64,000 bases of DNA, from positions 1-64,000 of the forward strand of contig NZ_CABFVA020000116.1 in assembly GCF_902143375.2 (NCBI RefSeq), read 5' to 3'. Origin of the DNA: Methylacidimicrobium tartarophylax. Its GTDB lineage: Bacteria; Verrucomicrobiota; Verrucomicrobiia; Methylacidiphilales; Methylacidiphilaceae. The position numbers and the translations under genes are program-made. Shown in pieces: positions 37,501-47,505 of this stretch. Under the pieces are notes generated by a model. That model saw only the letters and a list, made by a program, of their open reading frames with translations. It ran no database searches and was not told where the DNA came from. Position 1 is the stretch's first letter, and each line of letters begins with the position of its first letter.

Positions 37501-37812
37501 GTCGGGGTTGCGAGTTCCAACAGTATCCTTTTGATCACCTTTGCGAATCAGCGCATGGCGGAGGGGCTGACGGCCGCCTCCGCAGCCGTCGAGGCCGGCA
37601 GGATTCGGCTTCGCCCTGTCTTGATGACAGCCGGAGCGATGATCGTGGGCATGCTTCCCATGGCTTTGGGAGTGGCGGAAGGAGGGGAGCAGTATGCGCC
37701 CTTGGGCCGTGCGGTGATCGGAGGGCTTCTCCTGGCGACCGTGGGCACCCTCTTCTTCGTGCCCGCCGTGTTTGCTTCCATTCGAAGCCGTGGGGCGGCG
37801 AGGGGACGGTAG
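34585..37812 (+). CDS. RND-family efflux transporter
   Basis: 1075 residues. The N-terminus is a first membrane helix (VAVLAILILFLGFFS) then a large periplasmic region with QPNVDIPMSVAEITAVLQ-type porter sequence. The proton-relay motif GGLALAVGILVDDATVAIENI lies in the fourth helix, and a second TM bundle follows (ARILGFFLAHRRRVF). Overall this is the AcrB/CzcA plan of twelve helices with two periplasmic loops. Cargo is not predictable; the next gene encodes the adaptor. Note that the pump gene precedes the adaptor gene, the reverse of the commonest order, and no outer-membrane channel gene is adjacent. Confidence 0.9.
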   Translation: MWLVRTALKKPYSVAVLAILILFLGFFSVQKTPTDIFPEIDIPVVIVAWQYLGLVPTDMTNYITTYSDYQIANFVDGVKRVESNAFFGFSVTKVYFQPNVDIPMSVAEITAVLQPIIKRMPPGTTPPLIFRFNASSVPVVQIAVSSPVLSESKLYDYTVWQLRRDLLAVRGTLLAPPWGGIVRWMTVNCDPNQLLARGLTAQDLLNVVNSQVIDYPSGDVKIGDRDYLVTLNNVPKDVFEVNNFPVKLVPDPNTSTVRKNVNDRVVYVRDVANVQDGGVPQWNLVRLNGRHGVLMTALKTGRGSTIQIVDQIKELLPEIRRANPKIEIRELFDQSVYVKAAIKGVLSEAGSAALLTGAMIFLFLGSFRTTLIVLTSIPLCILVALFVLGSLGNTLNLMTLGGLALAVGILVDDATVAIENIHRNLQLGKPFRQAILDGSQEIAAPAFMATLSISVVFTSVIFLEGPPRFLFIPMALAVVFSMLFSYFLSRTLVPAMAVLLLRGESEGAKEERNSILERFNERFNRAFDAFRERYARILGFFLAHRRRVFEIAGILLLASLVAALWVGRDFFPVADAGIMRLHVYAPTGTRIEVTETIFADVEKTIREVIPPEEVQTIVDNMGLPIYFMATLALSDSMNEGVFDGEIMIQLQERHRPTAQYAKRLRELLPQRFPSCEFFFQPADMVNEVLNFGIAAPIDIHVSGLDLNLAYQFAREIRDRIRSVPGAVDVHIHQRIDYPTLHLEVDRVRAIEMGLKQVDISNNVLNNLSSSFMVSPTYWVDTRTTINYPFLVFTPQRRISSINDLLNMTLAPTTTGTVPFPESTQTLLGNVQNAELLANVVQLKEESQPAMMSRSTMKPVFDVLANAQGRDLAGVAGDVERILRDVRQKLPPLYRAEVMGQVVSMHDAFAQLGFGVLFAIALVYLLLVTNFQSWREPFIILSVLPIGACGIIWMLFLTGTTFSVPALMGALMTVGVASSNSILLITFANQRMAEGLTAASAAVEAGRIRLRPVLMTAGAMIVGMLPMALGVAEGGEQYAPLGRAVIGGLLLATVGTLFFVPAVFASIRSRGAARGR

Positions 37813-37829
37813 ACGGAAAGGACGGAAAG

Positions 37830-39065
37830 GTGCGAAAAGAGCCAGCTTCCGCTCGCCGGATCTTCTTGCGGTTGGTGCCTCGGTTGCGACCGGAAGGGCT
37901 TCCGGGGCTTTGGAGCCGGATCAAGAAATCCGCATGGGCCTTTGCGCGGAAGCGGCATCCCGCTTGGATTGCTGGAGGAGTTCTGGCCCTTTGTTTGGCT
38001 CTGGGTCTGGTCAAGCGCGCATTCGACTGGGCGGCCTTGCAACACCTGATCCAGGAAAGCAGACAGATCTACGTGGAGCTCGTCAGTCCCGAGCCGACGC
38101 CCGCATCGATCCCGCTGGCCTTGCCGGGCACGACGCAGGGCTTCTACGAGACGCCCATTTGGTCGCGGGTCAGCGGATATGTGAAAAGCTGGTATCGAGA
38201 TATTGGCGAGCGAGTGAAGGAAGGAGACCTGCTCTGTACGATCGATGCGCCGGAAGTCGATCAGACCGTAGTGAGCTTGCGAGCAAAGGCGGAGATTGCC
38301 CGGATCAACTACGAGCGCTGGAAGGCGCTCGTGCGAACCCGGGCGGTATCCCAGGAGGAGTACGACGTGCAGAGGACCGGGTATGATTCGGCGCTGGCTG
38401 AGCTCAACCGGTGGGTCGAGTGGCAGAAGTTCGAAAAGGTGACCGCCCCCTTTTCGGGCGTAATTACCGCTCGAAACATCGATGTAGGAACCCTCGTCGC
38501 GGGCCAAGGCGAATTTCCGTTCGGGGCGCTCCGGCAACTCTATCGGATGGCAGAAATCTCCCTTTTACGCATCTACGTCGCGGTGCCGCAGTCCTACTCC
38601 TTCGCGGTCAAGGAAGGGATGACGGCGAAGGTGATGGTTCCGGAGATGCCGAACGAGATTCGGGATGCTCGTGTGGTTCGGACCGCGATGGGCCTTGAGT
38701 CGGCGTCGCGGACTCTTTTGACTGAAGTCGACCTGCCGAATCCCGACCAGAAGCTCTTGCCCGGGCTCTACGTGCTGGTCACGTTTCAAGTACCGAGCCG
38801 CGCTCCCTTTATCCTACCCGTCAACACGGTTTTCGATCGCGCCGATGGTCATTATGTCGTCGTCGTCGATGCCTCCGATCGATGTCATCTGAGGAAGGTT
38901 GATCTAGGGAACAACGACGGATACAAGGTAGAGATTCTATCCGGCATTCAGGCGGGAGAGCGAGTGGCCTTAAGTCCCCCCGACCGCGCGAAAGCGGAAG
39001 GGGCCGCCGTCACGGTTGTCTCGGTGCGGGAAAGCGCCCAGCCAAAGTCCGATGGGAAAAAGTAA
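37830..39065 (+). CDS. RND periplasmic adaptor (membrane fusion protein)
   Basis: 411 residues. One N-terminal membrane helix (about 45-62) then the lipoyl/hairpin/beta-barrel pattern of the family: SGYVKSWYRDIGERVKEGDLLCTIDAPEVDQTV, a short helical hairpin, and KVTAPFSGVITARNIDVGTLV. It links the pump at 34585 to an outer-membrane channel. The short hairpin (about 60 residues) is typical of HlyD-like adaptors of RND pumps. GTG 37830 starts 18 bases after the pump gene. Confidence 0.88.
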   Translation: MRKEPASARRIFLRLVPRLRPEGLPGLWSRIKKSAWAFARKRHPAWIAGGVLALCLALGLVKRAFDWAALQHLIQESRQIYVELVSPEPTPASIPLALPGTTQGFYETPIWSRVSGYVKSWYRDIGERVKEGDLLCTIDAPEVDQTVVSLRAKAEIARINYERWKALVRTRAVSQEEYDVQRTGYDSALAELNRWVEWQKFEKVTAPFSGVITARNIDVGTLVAGQGEFPFGALRQLYRMAEISLLRIYVAVPQSYSFAVKEGMTAKVMVPEMPNEIRDARVVRTAMGLESASRTLLTEVDLPNPDQKLLPGLYVLVTFQVPSRAPFILPVNTVFDRADGHYVVVVDASDRCHLRKVDLGNNDGYKVEILSGIQAGERVALSPPDRAKAEGAAVTVVSVRESAQPKSDGKK

Positions 39066-39095
39066 GGGACCCCGAGCGTGCGCCGTCCGGGAAGG

Positions 39096-39169
<74 letters not shown>

Positions 39170-39234
39170 CTGCTATTCCTCGAGGGTAGAGGCTGGCGCC
39201 GGGGCCGCGTGACGGACGACGGACAAGCCGCGGC

Positions 39235-39816
39235 CTACGGAATCACGGTGAGGGACGTGGCCGCCGTGACCTCCGGGTAGCCGGCCAGCGTCATCTCAAT
39301 ACGGTAGGCTCCCGGAGAAAGAGGATGGTCCAGGTCTTGGATCGGTAAAACGTCGGTAAAGGTGAGGCAATCGCCCGGGTTGAGCATCGACATCCCCTCG
39401 ATCGCGAGGAACTCTTTGTCCGCTGACCAGACGTAGATCGGCTGATTGGCGGCATCCCGCAAGACAAAATCGTAACGCTGCGCATTGGTAAAGTTGAACG
39501 AATAGGTTCGCTTTCCCTTGTTGAGCACCTGAAACGTGAGCCGAAGCGTGGCCGAGTCGAGCCGATCGTGAAGCGAAGCAAGGGAGAACGGGTTGCGCTC
39601 CACCTGTAGGCGGGCTTCCACGTTGTGCAGGTTGACCTGGTTGGCCTTATCAATCCTCTTCGGATCACCAAAGCGAAGGGAAAAGAGGCTCCAATGTTGT
39701 CGCGGCGTGTCATCGATGATGTTGGGATGCGTGTTTTTGCTCGGGCTCACATCGATGGCCCAGGCCGGAAAGATGCCGAGCAGCGAGACGAGCAGGATCC
39801 AAGCGCGTTTCACCAA
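39235..39816 (-). CDS. Exported BsuPI-domain protein
   Basis: 193 residues. Signal peptide (1-20, ends FPAWA). Residues about 95-190 match the BsuPI-type domain: LRLTFQVLNKGKRTYSFNF, then QRYDFVLRDAANQPIYVWSADKEF and a Leu/Pro-rich end. The domain is named for a Bacillus intracellular proteinase inhibitor but occurs in many exported proteins without proven inhibitor activity. Single gene convergent with the tRNA; the pgsA gene is divergent from it. Confidence 0.72.
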   Translation of the reverse strand: MVKRAWILLVSLLGIFPAWAIDVSPSKNTHPNIIDDTPRQHWSLFSLRFGDPKRIDKANQVNLHNVEARLQVERNPFSLASLHDRLDSATLRLTFQVLNKGKRTYSFNFTNAQRYDFVLRDAANQPIYVWSADKEFLAIEGMSMLNPGDCLTFTDVLPIQDLDHPLSPGAYRIEMTLAGYPEVTAATSLTVIP

Positions 39817-39910
39817 CCGAAAGTTTAGCGCATCCGACGCGGTCGTCTACCCCTTTCTCCCGGGCTTCCTCGCAGGTTTCTCTTGCTCGATCGGGTAGGT
39901 TGAGGGCTTA

Positions 39911-40591
39911 TTGCCGAAAGCGGTGGCGACTGCCAAACAGTGGAACCTCCCGAATAAGATCAGCCTGGGAAGGCTCTGCATTTGCGGACTCTTTGTGGGG
40001 GATGTCAGCTTGCCGTGGGCTTACTCCGCCACGACCGCGCTCCTTCTTTTCGCCGTCGGAAGCCTGACGGACTGGGTGGATGGCTGGGTCGCACGCAGGC
40101 ACAACCTCGTGAGCGACTTGGGGAAACTGCTCGACCCTCTCGCGGATAAGATCCTGATCTGTGCGGCCTTCTTGGTTTTGCTCGAGCGCGGAGTCGTCCC
40201 CCTATGGGCAGTGGTTGTCATCATGGCTCGTGAATTCCTGGTGACGGGACTCCGTGCGTTGACCGCCGCGCGCGGGGCGGTTTTGGCTGCCGCATCGTCT
40301 GGGAAGTGGAAGACGTTGGCACAAATGCTTTACGTTCTGCTGATGCTGACGCAGATGGCCCTGGCCGAAATCGGAGGGGGAGGAAAGGAAGGGGCTGGGC
40401 GTCTCCTGGAAGCTCCGGCCACCGCTCTCCTTTGGCTCGCGGTAGGAATCACCTTTGCATCCGGCGTGCTCTATTTTTATCGTTGCCGTGCCCTGGTTTT
40501 TTCGGGAGAAGGCACGGAGAAAGGAGGGGAAAAGGATCTTGAGCGCCAGCCATACTCATCCGGCTCAGGCAATCGAATGGCCCGCCCTTAA
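39911..40591 (+). CDS. pgsA: CDP-diacylglycerol-glycerol-3-phosphate 3-phosphatidyltransferase
   Basis: 226 residues with about five membrane helices. The CDP-alcohol phosphotransferase motif is complete: DWVDGWVARRHNLVSDLGKL then LDPLADK, i.e. DGx2ARx8Gx3Dx3D. NKISLGRLCICGLF at the N-terminus is the PgsA-type entry. It makes phosphatidylglycerophosphate, the first step to phosphatidylglycerol and cardiolipin. TTG 39911 or GTG 39923 is the start. It overlaps the next gene by about 50 bases. Confidence 0.88.
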   Translation: MPKAVATAKQWNLPNKISLGRLCICGLFVGDVSLPWAYSATTALLLFAVGSLTDWVDGWVARRHNLVSDLGKLLDPLADKILICAAFLVLLERGVVPLWAVVVIMAREFLVTGLRALTAARGAVLAAASSGKWKTLAQMLYVLLMLTQMALAEIGGGGKEGAGRLLEAPATALLWLAVGITFASGVLYFYRCRALVFSGEGTEKGGEKDLERQPYSSGSGNRMARP

Positions 40592-41126
40592 AGAGGCGGA
40601 GCCGATCGTCCGAGCTCTGGGAAAAGGATTGCAGTCCCTGATTCTCCGGAAAGGGGGCATTGCGGAGGGCCGCGGCGGCTTCGCAGCGAGCCACGCCGAC
40701 TTCTGGCTTTTACCCACCCGCTTTCATGCTCAGGCGGACAAGATTCGACCGGAGTTCCGCTTCCTGGCCGAAGAGCGGGAAGGCGCGGAACCGGATGCCG
40801 TGGAACTGCAATATGTGGCTAAGCTCGCTTGGTCGCGATGGATCGCCGATTGGACTCTGATTCGCCGGCTCATTCCTCTGCAGCTCTGGGAAGAAGAGTT
40901 GCTGCGGGAGAGATTTGCGTACGGAGGGAAAGAAGGGTTACATCTGTTGATGGTGCGAGTCTACCGGAGCGAGAAAGTGGTCTGTCCTTGGGAGCGCAAC
41001 TTAGGCGGATGTCGCTCCTGGGTGTCGGTGCGCTCCCCATGGAGCGAGGCATTGCTCCCCGTGCTCTCCGATGGGCAATTCGACTCGTGCGTGCGGGAGG
41101 CCGTCGCCGCCGCCGAGGGCGGGTGA
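40539..41126 (+). CDS. DUF1802 family protein
   Basis: 195 residues from TTG 40539. This codon is chosen because AAGGAGG at 40521-40527 lies 11 bases upstream. The protein matches DUF1802: WPALKEAEPIVRALGKGLQSL, then ILRKGGIAEGRGGF, HADFWLLPTRFHAQ and a central ELQYVAKL segment. Function unknown; the fold is nuclease-like only by loose analogy, which I would not rely on. It overlaps pgsA by about 50 bases. Confidence 0.7.
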   Translation: MSASHTHPAQAIEWPALKEAEPIVRALGKGLQSLILRKGGIAEGRGGFAASHADFWLLPTRFHAQADKIRPEFRFLAEEREGAEPDAVELQYVAKLAWSRWIADWTLIRRLIPLQLWEEELLRERFAYGGKEGLHLLMVRVYRSEKVVCPWERNLGGCRSWVSVRSPWSEALLPVLSDGQFDSCVREAVAAAEGG

Positions 41127-41230
41127 GGGAGACGATCTAGGGGCGGGGAAGCGAAGGCTAGCGAAGAGTTGGCCCTCTACCTCTGCTTTCGACGAGATCA
41201 GAAAACCGGAGGAGGAGAGGGAGAGAAGGA

Positions 41231-41605
41231 ATGAGTGGGCTTTTCTTGGCAGACGGCTCGTGGTTGGGAATTCACTGGGGACTCATGAAGGTCATCGGTT
41301 GGGCCGGCAATCTCCTCTTCTTCTCGCGGTTCGTCATTCAGTGGCTGGCTTCGGAGCGGAAGAAGGCGGTCGTTGTCCCACTCGCCTTTTGGTATTGCAG
41401 CCTGGCAGGCTCGCTGCTGCTTTTGATCTACGCGCTTTCGCGCCGGGACTCGGTCTTTGTCTTTGCCTACCTCTTCACATGGATCCCCTATATCCGGAAC
41501 CTCTATTTTGCCCATCGGGAGCGTCGATTGGAAATCGCTACACCAGAGGATACGCGCGTCTCTTCTTCCAAAGTCGAGACGGCCGCTCCTCCGAGCGGAC
41601 GATAA
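41231..41605 (+). CDS. Lipid-A-disaccharide synthase N-terminal domain protein
   Basis: 124 residues, three membrane helices. It matches the LAB_N domain: MKVIGWAGNLLFFSRFVIQW, then LAFWYCSLAGSLLLLIYAL and VFAYLFTWIPYIRNLYFAH. In some bacteria this domain precedes LpxB; here it stands alone, followed by a variable Thr/Ser-rich tail. It may act as a lipid carrier or partner near envelope synthesis. RBS GAGGAGAGGGAGAGAAGG precedes the ATG. Confidence 0.75.
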   Translation: MSGLFLADGSWLGIHWGLMKVIGWAGNLLFFSRFVIQWLASERKKAVVVPLAFWYCSLAGSLLLLIYALSRRDSVFVFAYLFTWIPYIRNLYFAHRERRLEIATPEDTRVSSSKVETAAPPSGR

Positions 41606-41639
41606 GAAAGAGCAGGCTGGCGCTTGTTTTCCGGTAGCG

Positions 41640-42659
41640 CTACGCCGACGCCGCCGAAATCATCGTCCCCTTGTAGGCTTCTGGGGGTTCTTCGATTCCG
41701 AAGTTTCCGGCGATCAGCTGCTCGATTCGGTCGAGTTCCACCCGCGAGAGGGAGGGCGCTTCGGGCGCCGCCGCAAACTCCTCGAGCTGCTCCATAGTGT
41801 AGATGTTGGGGAGGCAAGAGAGGATGCGCGGCTCGCAGAGGATCCACTGCAAGGCGGCTTGTCCAAGGGTTCTTCCCGGTTCTTCGAGAAAGCGGAGCTG
41901 CTCGACCTTTTTGAGCCCGTTGGGAAGCCAATGGGTCGGCCGATGGTTGCGATGATCCCCCTTCGGGAACGTCGTCTCAGCGGTGTATTTCCCCTCGAGC
42001 AGGCCGCTCGAATGAGGAACACGGACCAGGAAGCGCGGGTTCTGATCCGGAGCTGCGTCCATGAGCGGCCTCCCCGGGAATGGCTCGAGGAGGTTATAGA
42101 TATGCTGGACCACGGAAGGACGACGGAGGCGGAGAGCCGTGATCCCTTCGTAAAGCCAGCCGATCGCAGGCCCGAGGGCGATTCCGTAGGAACGAATTTT
42201 CCCCTCCTGACGGAGGGCTTCGAGGAGCGCCCAGAGGGCATCGTCCTCGACATGTTCCATGCGGATGTTATGGAGCTGGAGATTGTCGATCGTCTCACGG
42301 CGGAGGCGGCGCAGGGAGTCGTCCACGGCCTTTCGGAGGAATCCCTCTGAAAAATCCTGAGGGAGCTCGCGCTGGCCGCGACCGCGCGAGGTTCCGGAAA
42401 AATCGTACCCGACCTTGGTGGCGATCACCACTTCTTCCGATGCGTCACCGAAAGCCTTGCCGAGCAAGAGCTCTCCGTAGCCGTCGCCGTAGACGTCCGC
42501 CGTATCGAAAAAGTTGATTCCCAAGTCGCGGGCGCGGTGCAAAAACTCCAAGGCTTGCTTTTCGGTGTATTCTCCCCACCAGCCGGTCGAAAGCGTCCAG
42601 ACGCCGAAGCCAACCTCCGAAACTTTTTGTCCCGTCTCGGGCAGCAGCCGATACTTCAT
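41640..42659 (-). CDS. Aldo/keto reductase
   Basis: 339 residues from ATG 42659 (MKYRLLPETGQKVSEVGFGV). TIM-barrel reductase with the catalytic Asp/Tyr region NFFDTADVYGDGYGE and Lys in VIATKVGYDFS; an alternative catalytic His lies in QLHNIRMEH. It is expected to use NADPH and reduce aldehydes or ketones. Upstream in-frame codons exist but have no signal and lie close to nuoI on the other strand. Two conserved Cys residues (CEPRILSCLP) are seen near the C-terminus. Confidence 0.85.
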   Translation of the reverse strand: MKYRLLPETGQKVSEVGFGVWTLSTGWWGEYTEKQALEFLHRARDLGINFFDTADVYGDGYGELLLGKAFGDASEEVVIATKVGYDFSGTSRGRGQRELPQDFSEGFLRKAVDDSLRRLRRETIDNLQLHNIRMEHVEDDALWALLEALRQEGKIRSYGIALGPAIGWLYEGITALRLRRPSVVQHIYNLLEPFPGRPLMDAAPDQNPRFLVRVPHSSGLLEGKYTAETTFPKGDHRNHRPTHWLPNGLKKVEQLRFLEEPGRTLGQAALQWILCEPRILSCLPNIYTMEQLEEFAAAPEAPSLSRVELDRIEQLIAGNFGIEEPPEAYKGTMISAASA

Positions 42660-42738
42660 GTTTCCATTTTGGAGGAGGCGTCTGCAGGAGTAAAAGAAAA
42701 AAGGCTGACAGCGAATCCGTTGCCGGTAGAGTAGGAAC

Positions 42739-43260
42739 ATGATTGTTGTCCGTCGGCCGGAGCTCTCTTGGGTGGAACAGCTCTACCTCCCTGGCTTCTG
42801 GGAGGGATTGAAGATCACTTGGCGCCACTTTGTGGCCCATCTGACGGGAAAAACGCGCATCACCCTGCAATATCCCGAGGAGCGCCCGGCGATCCCTCCC
42901 GGCTACCGGGGGGCGCCTGTCCTGGTGAAGGATGAGGAGGGCCGAGAAAAATGCGTGAGTTGCCAGCTCTGTGAGTTTATTTGTCCGCCGCGGGCAATTC
43001 GGATCGAACCCGGAGAAATTCCGGAGGATTCGCCTTACGCCAAGGTGGAGAAGGCGCCGAAGGAGTTTTGGATCGACATGACGCGCTGCATCTTCTGCGG
43101 CTATTGCGAGGAGGTCTGTCCGGAAGAGGCGATCTTCCTTCTGCCGCAGAACTACTCCCTGAACGGTCGGAGCCGGGAGGAGCTTCTTCACGATAAAGGT
43201 AAGCTCTACCAAATGGGAGGCATACTCCCTCGGCCGATTCGGAAGTGGGCCAATAAATAG
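42739..43260 (+). CDS. nuoI: NADH-quinone oxidoreductase subunit I
   Basis: 173 residues with two ferredoxin-type [4Fe-4S] motifs, CVSCQLCEFICP and CIFCGYCEEVCP, that carry the N6a/N6b clusters. It passes electrons towards the quinone site. First gene of a nuoI-J-K-L-M-N set; nuoA-H is not in the window. About 100 bases separate it from nuoJ. Confidence 0.95.
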   Translation: MIVVRRPELSWVEQLYLPGFWEGLKITWRHFVAHLTGKTRITLQYPEERPAIPPGYRGAPVLVKDEEGREKCVSCQLCEFICPPRAIRIEPGEIPEDSPYAKVEKAPKEFWIDMTRCIFCGYCEEVCPEEAIFLLPQNYSLNGRSREELLHDKGKLYQMGGILPRPIRKWANK

Positions 43261-43358
43261 GCCGGCACACGCGAACATCTGGAAAGCGCAGGGTTTTTCA
43301 GAATCGCTCTTGATTTTCTGTGGGGAGTCGCTAACCACGGAACAGTCGGAAGGAGGAG

Positions 43359-43850
43359 ATGGAGGGATTTTTGTTCTGGTTTTTGGCCGTTGTGCTGTTG
43401 GGCAGCGCCGTGGCCGTCGTTGTCAATCGCAGCCCCGTGGCTTCGGCTTTAAGCCTTGTCACGACGATTCTGGCGCTGGCCGGGCTCTTTGGGCTTTTGG
43501 GAGCCTATTTCCTGGCCGCCGTCCAAGTGTGGGTCTACGCAGGGGCGGTCATGGTGCTCTTCCTCTTCATTGTCATGTTGCTTGACCTGAAGGCCGAAGA
43601 GGCGGCTCCAATTCGCACACTCGGGATGGGAGCGGGCCTGCTCACGGTGATCCTCCTCGGAGCCGGTTTCTGGCATGCGATCCCGGCCTCCGCCTGGGAG
43701 GCAAACGGGGCGCGAGCGGAGGAGGCAAATAATGCCGCGAGCATCGGGCATCTCCTGTTTGGCGCCTACCTTCTCCCGTTCGAGGCGGTTGGGCTTCTCC
43801 TGCTCGTCGCCATGGTCGGAGTGATCGTCTTGAGCAAGAGGGATGTGTAG
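43359..43850 (+). CDS. nuoJ: NADH-quinone oxidoreductase subunit J
   Basis: 163 residues, five membrane helices. It has AVQVWVYAGAVMVLFLFIVMLLD, the conserved NuoJ region near the E-channel. A GGAGG ribosome-binding site sits just before the ATG. Part of the membrane arm of complex I. The middle loop (AWEANGARAEEANNAAS) is family-variable. Confidence 0.92.
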   Translation: MEGFLFWFLAVVLLGSAVAVVVNRSPVASALSLVTTILALAGLFGLLGAYFLAAVQVWVYAGAVMVLFLFIVMLLDLKAEEAAPIRTLGMGAGLLTVILLGAGFWHAIPASAWEANGARAEEANNAASIGHLLFGAYLLPFEAVGLLLLVAMVGVIVLSKRDV

Positions 43851-43869
43851 GAAACCGGACGCGTAGCAG

Positions 43870-44178
43870 ATGGGAACTCCAACTCTCGGTCATTACCTGG
43901 TTCTTAGCGGGTTGCTCTTCGCCATCGGCCTTGCGGGGGTGATCGCTCGGCGAGATCTGTTGATCATGTACATGTGTTTGGAGATCATGCTCAACGCCGC
44001 GAATCTCTCCCTGGTCGCCTTCAGCCGGTTCACGCAACAGGTGCGAGGCGAAGTATTTGTCTTCTTCGTGATTACCGTGGCCGCGGTCGAGGTGGCGGTC
44101 GGATTGGCTCTCCTGGTTTCGCTCTATCGGATGAAGCGCACGACAAAGGCGGAAGAGATCACCGCTCTGAAATTCTAA
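43870..44178 (+). CDS. nuoK: NADH-quinone oxidoreductase subunit K
   Basis: 102 residues, three membrane helices. The second helix carries the conserved Glu of LEIMLNAANL, part of the proton pathway; the third helix includes VAAVEVAVGLALLV with a second Glu. Follows nuoJ by 19 bases and precedes nuoL by six. Confidence 0.94.
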   Translation: MGTPTLGHYLVLSGLLFAIGLAGVIARRDLLIMYMCLEIMLNAANLSLVAFSRFTQQVRGEVFVFFVITVAAVEVAVGLALLVSLYRMKRTTKAEEITALKF

Positions 44179-44184
44179 CTGCTT

Positions 44185-45960
<1,776 letters not shown>

Positions 45961-46010
45961 AGAAGCGAGCAGCCAAATCGGAATATCGAAGGATCACCAC
46001 CAACCCGCTT

Positions 46011-47474
46011 ATGTCACCCTTGACGATCTTGCTTGTCGTCGAAGCATCCGCCATCGGGCTGATCCTCCTCGGCGCTCCTGCCAGAAGGGTTTCTCTGGTC
46101 GCGGCGGGAGTCAACTTCCTCCTGAGCCTCTGGATCTACGCGCAATTTCCCTCGGGAATCGGCGGCTGGCACTTCGTGGAGAACCACTCCTGGATCGCGC
46201 TCGGTGCGCTGCCCGAGATTCGGTATCATGTCGGAGTGGATGGCATCAGCCTGCCGCTGGTGCTCCTCACAACCCTCGTCACGCTCGCTGCGATCTGGGT
46301 CTCCCCCACTCAGATCAAGAGGGCCGGGGAGTTTTATAGCTATCTTCTCCTCCTCTCCCTGGGTGCGTTGGGCGCCTTTGTTTCCCTCGACCTGTTCTTC
46401 TTTTATGCCTTTCACGAATTTGCGCTGATCCCGACCTTTCTCCTGATCGGGATTTGGGGAACCGAGAATCGCCAATTCGTCAGTCTCCAACTCACTCTCT
46501 ATCTTGGATTAGGCAGCCTCGTTCTCCTCGCCGGAATCATTGCGCTCCTGGGCGTATTGCCGGCGGAAGCGCGCACCTTCGACATTCCCCGGCTGACGGA
46601 ATACCTGCGGGACAATCCGATCTCGCCCCGCCAGCAGCTGGTTCCCTTCGCCCTCTTGGCCGCGGGCTTCGGCACTCTTGTTTCGCTCTTCCCCTTCCAT
46701 TCCTGGGCTCCCTTCGGATATGCCTCGGCTCCGGCTCCGGCCGCGATGCTTCACGCGGGGGTGCTGAAGAAGTTTGGTCTCTACGGGCTGCTCCGCATTG
46801 CGATCCCGCTGCTTCCCGGAGGAGCGGAAGCATGGAAGCCGTGGATTCTCGCCCTGCTGCTGGGCAACGTTCTCTTTGTCGGACTCACCACGATCGCCCA
46901 GAAGGAGCTTCCCGCCATGCTCGGATTCTCGAGCGTGATGCACATGGGCTACCTTTTCCTTGGGTTGATGTGCTGGAATGCGTTAGGGGTCAGCGGAGTC
47001 GTCCTCCTCATGGTTGCCCACGGCTTGAGCGCCGCTCTACTCTTCGCCGTGGCGGGCGAGGTGCGGGAGAGAGCAGGAGAGATCAGCTTCGCCGAGCTCG
47101 GCGGTCTCGCGCGCCGGATGCCGTTCGTCGCGGTCGCGTTCCTGGTCGGCTCTTTTGCCTCGGTCGGTGTGCCTGGGCTGGCAAACTTCCCCGGCGAGCT
47201 TCTGATCTTCTTCGGGGCATGGAAAAGCCAGCCGCTGATCACCGCTGTGGTGATCTGGGGAATCGTGATCTCGGCCGTCTACCAGCTCCGGGCGGTGCGA
47301 TCGGTGTTTTACGGCGATCTACCGCAACATCTGGCTGAAACAGTAGACGTGGAAGGCTCGAAGCGGATTCCTTACGCATTGCTGATGGCCGCATTATTGA
47401 TTCTCGGCATATGGCCCGGAACGCTCCTCGGAGTCGTCGGGCCGGGGGTAAAAGAATTTCTCTCGCTCTACTAG
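46011..47474 (+). CDS. nuoM: NADH-quinone oxidoreductase subunit M
   Basis: 487 residues, about 14 helices. Conserved elements: [20 protein letters not shown], then [22 protein letters not shown] with the key Glu, and the loop around [25 protein letters not shown] with the proton-channel Lys. ATG 46011 is chosen because the N-terminus is then [15 protein letters not shown], directly a first helix; the in-frame extension upstream runs far back into nuoL. Confidence 0.95.
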   Translation: MSPLTILLVVEASAIGLILLGAPARRVSLVAAGVNFLLSLWIYAQFPSGIGGWHFVENHSWIALGALPEIRYHVGVDGISLPLVLLTTLVTLAAIWVSPTQIKRAGEFYSYLLLLSLGALGAFVSLDLFFFYAFHEFALIPTFLLIGIWGTENRQFVSLQLTLYLGLGSLVLLAGIIALLGVLPAEARTFDIPRLTEYLRDNPISPRQQLVPFALLAAGFGTLVSLFPFHSWAPFGYASAPAPAAMLHAGVLKKFGLYGLLRIAIPLLPGGAEAWKPWILALLLGNVLFVGLTTIAQKELPAMLGFSSVMHMGYLFLGLMCWNALGVSGVVLLMVAHGLSAALLFAVAGEVRERAGEISFAELGGLARRMPFVAVAFLVGSFASVGVPGLANFPGELLIFFGAWKSQPLITAVVIWGIVISAVYQLRAVRSVFYGDLPQHLAETVDVEGSKRIPYALLMAALLILGIWPGTLLGVVGPGVKEFLSLY

Positions 47475-47505
47475 CGAGGAAACCGGAAGGAGCGGGAGGG
47501 ACGCC

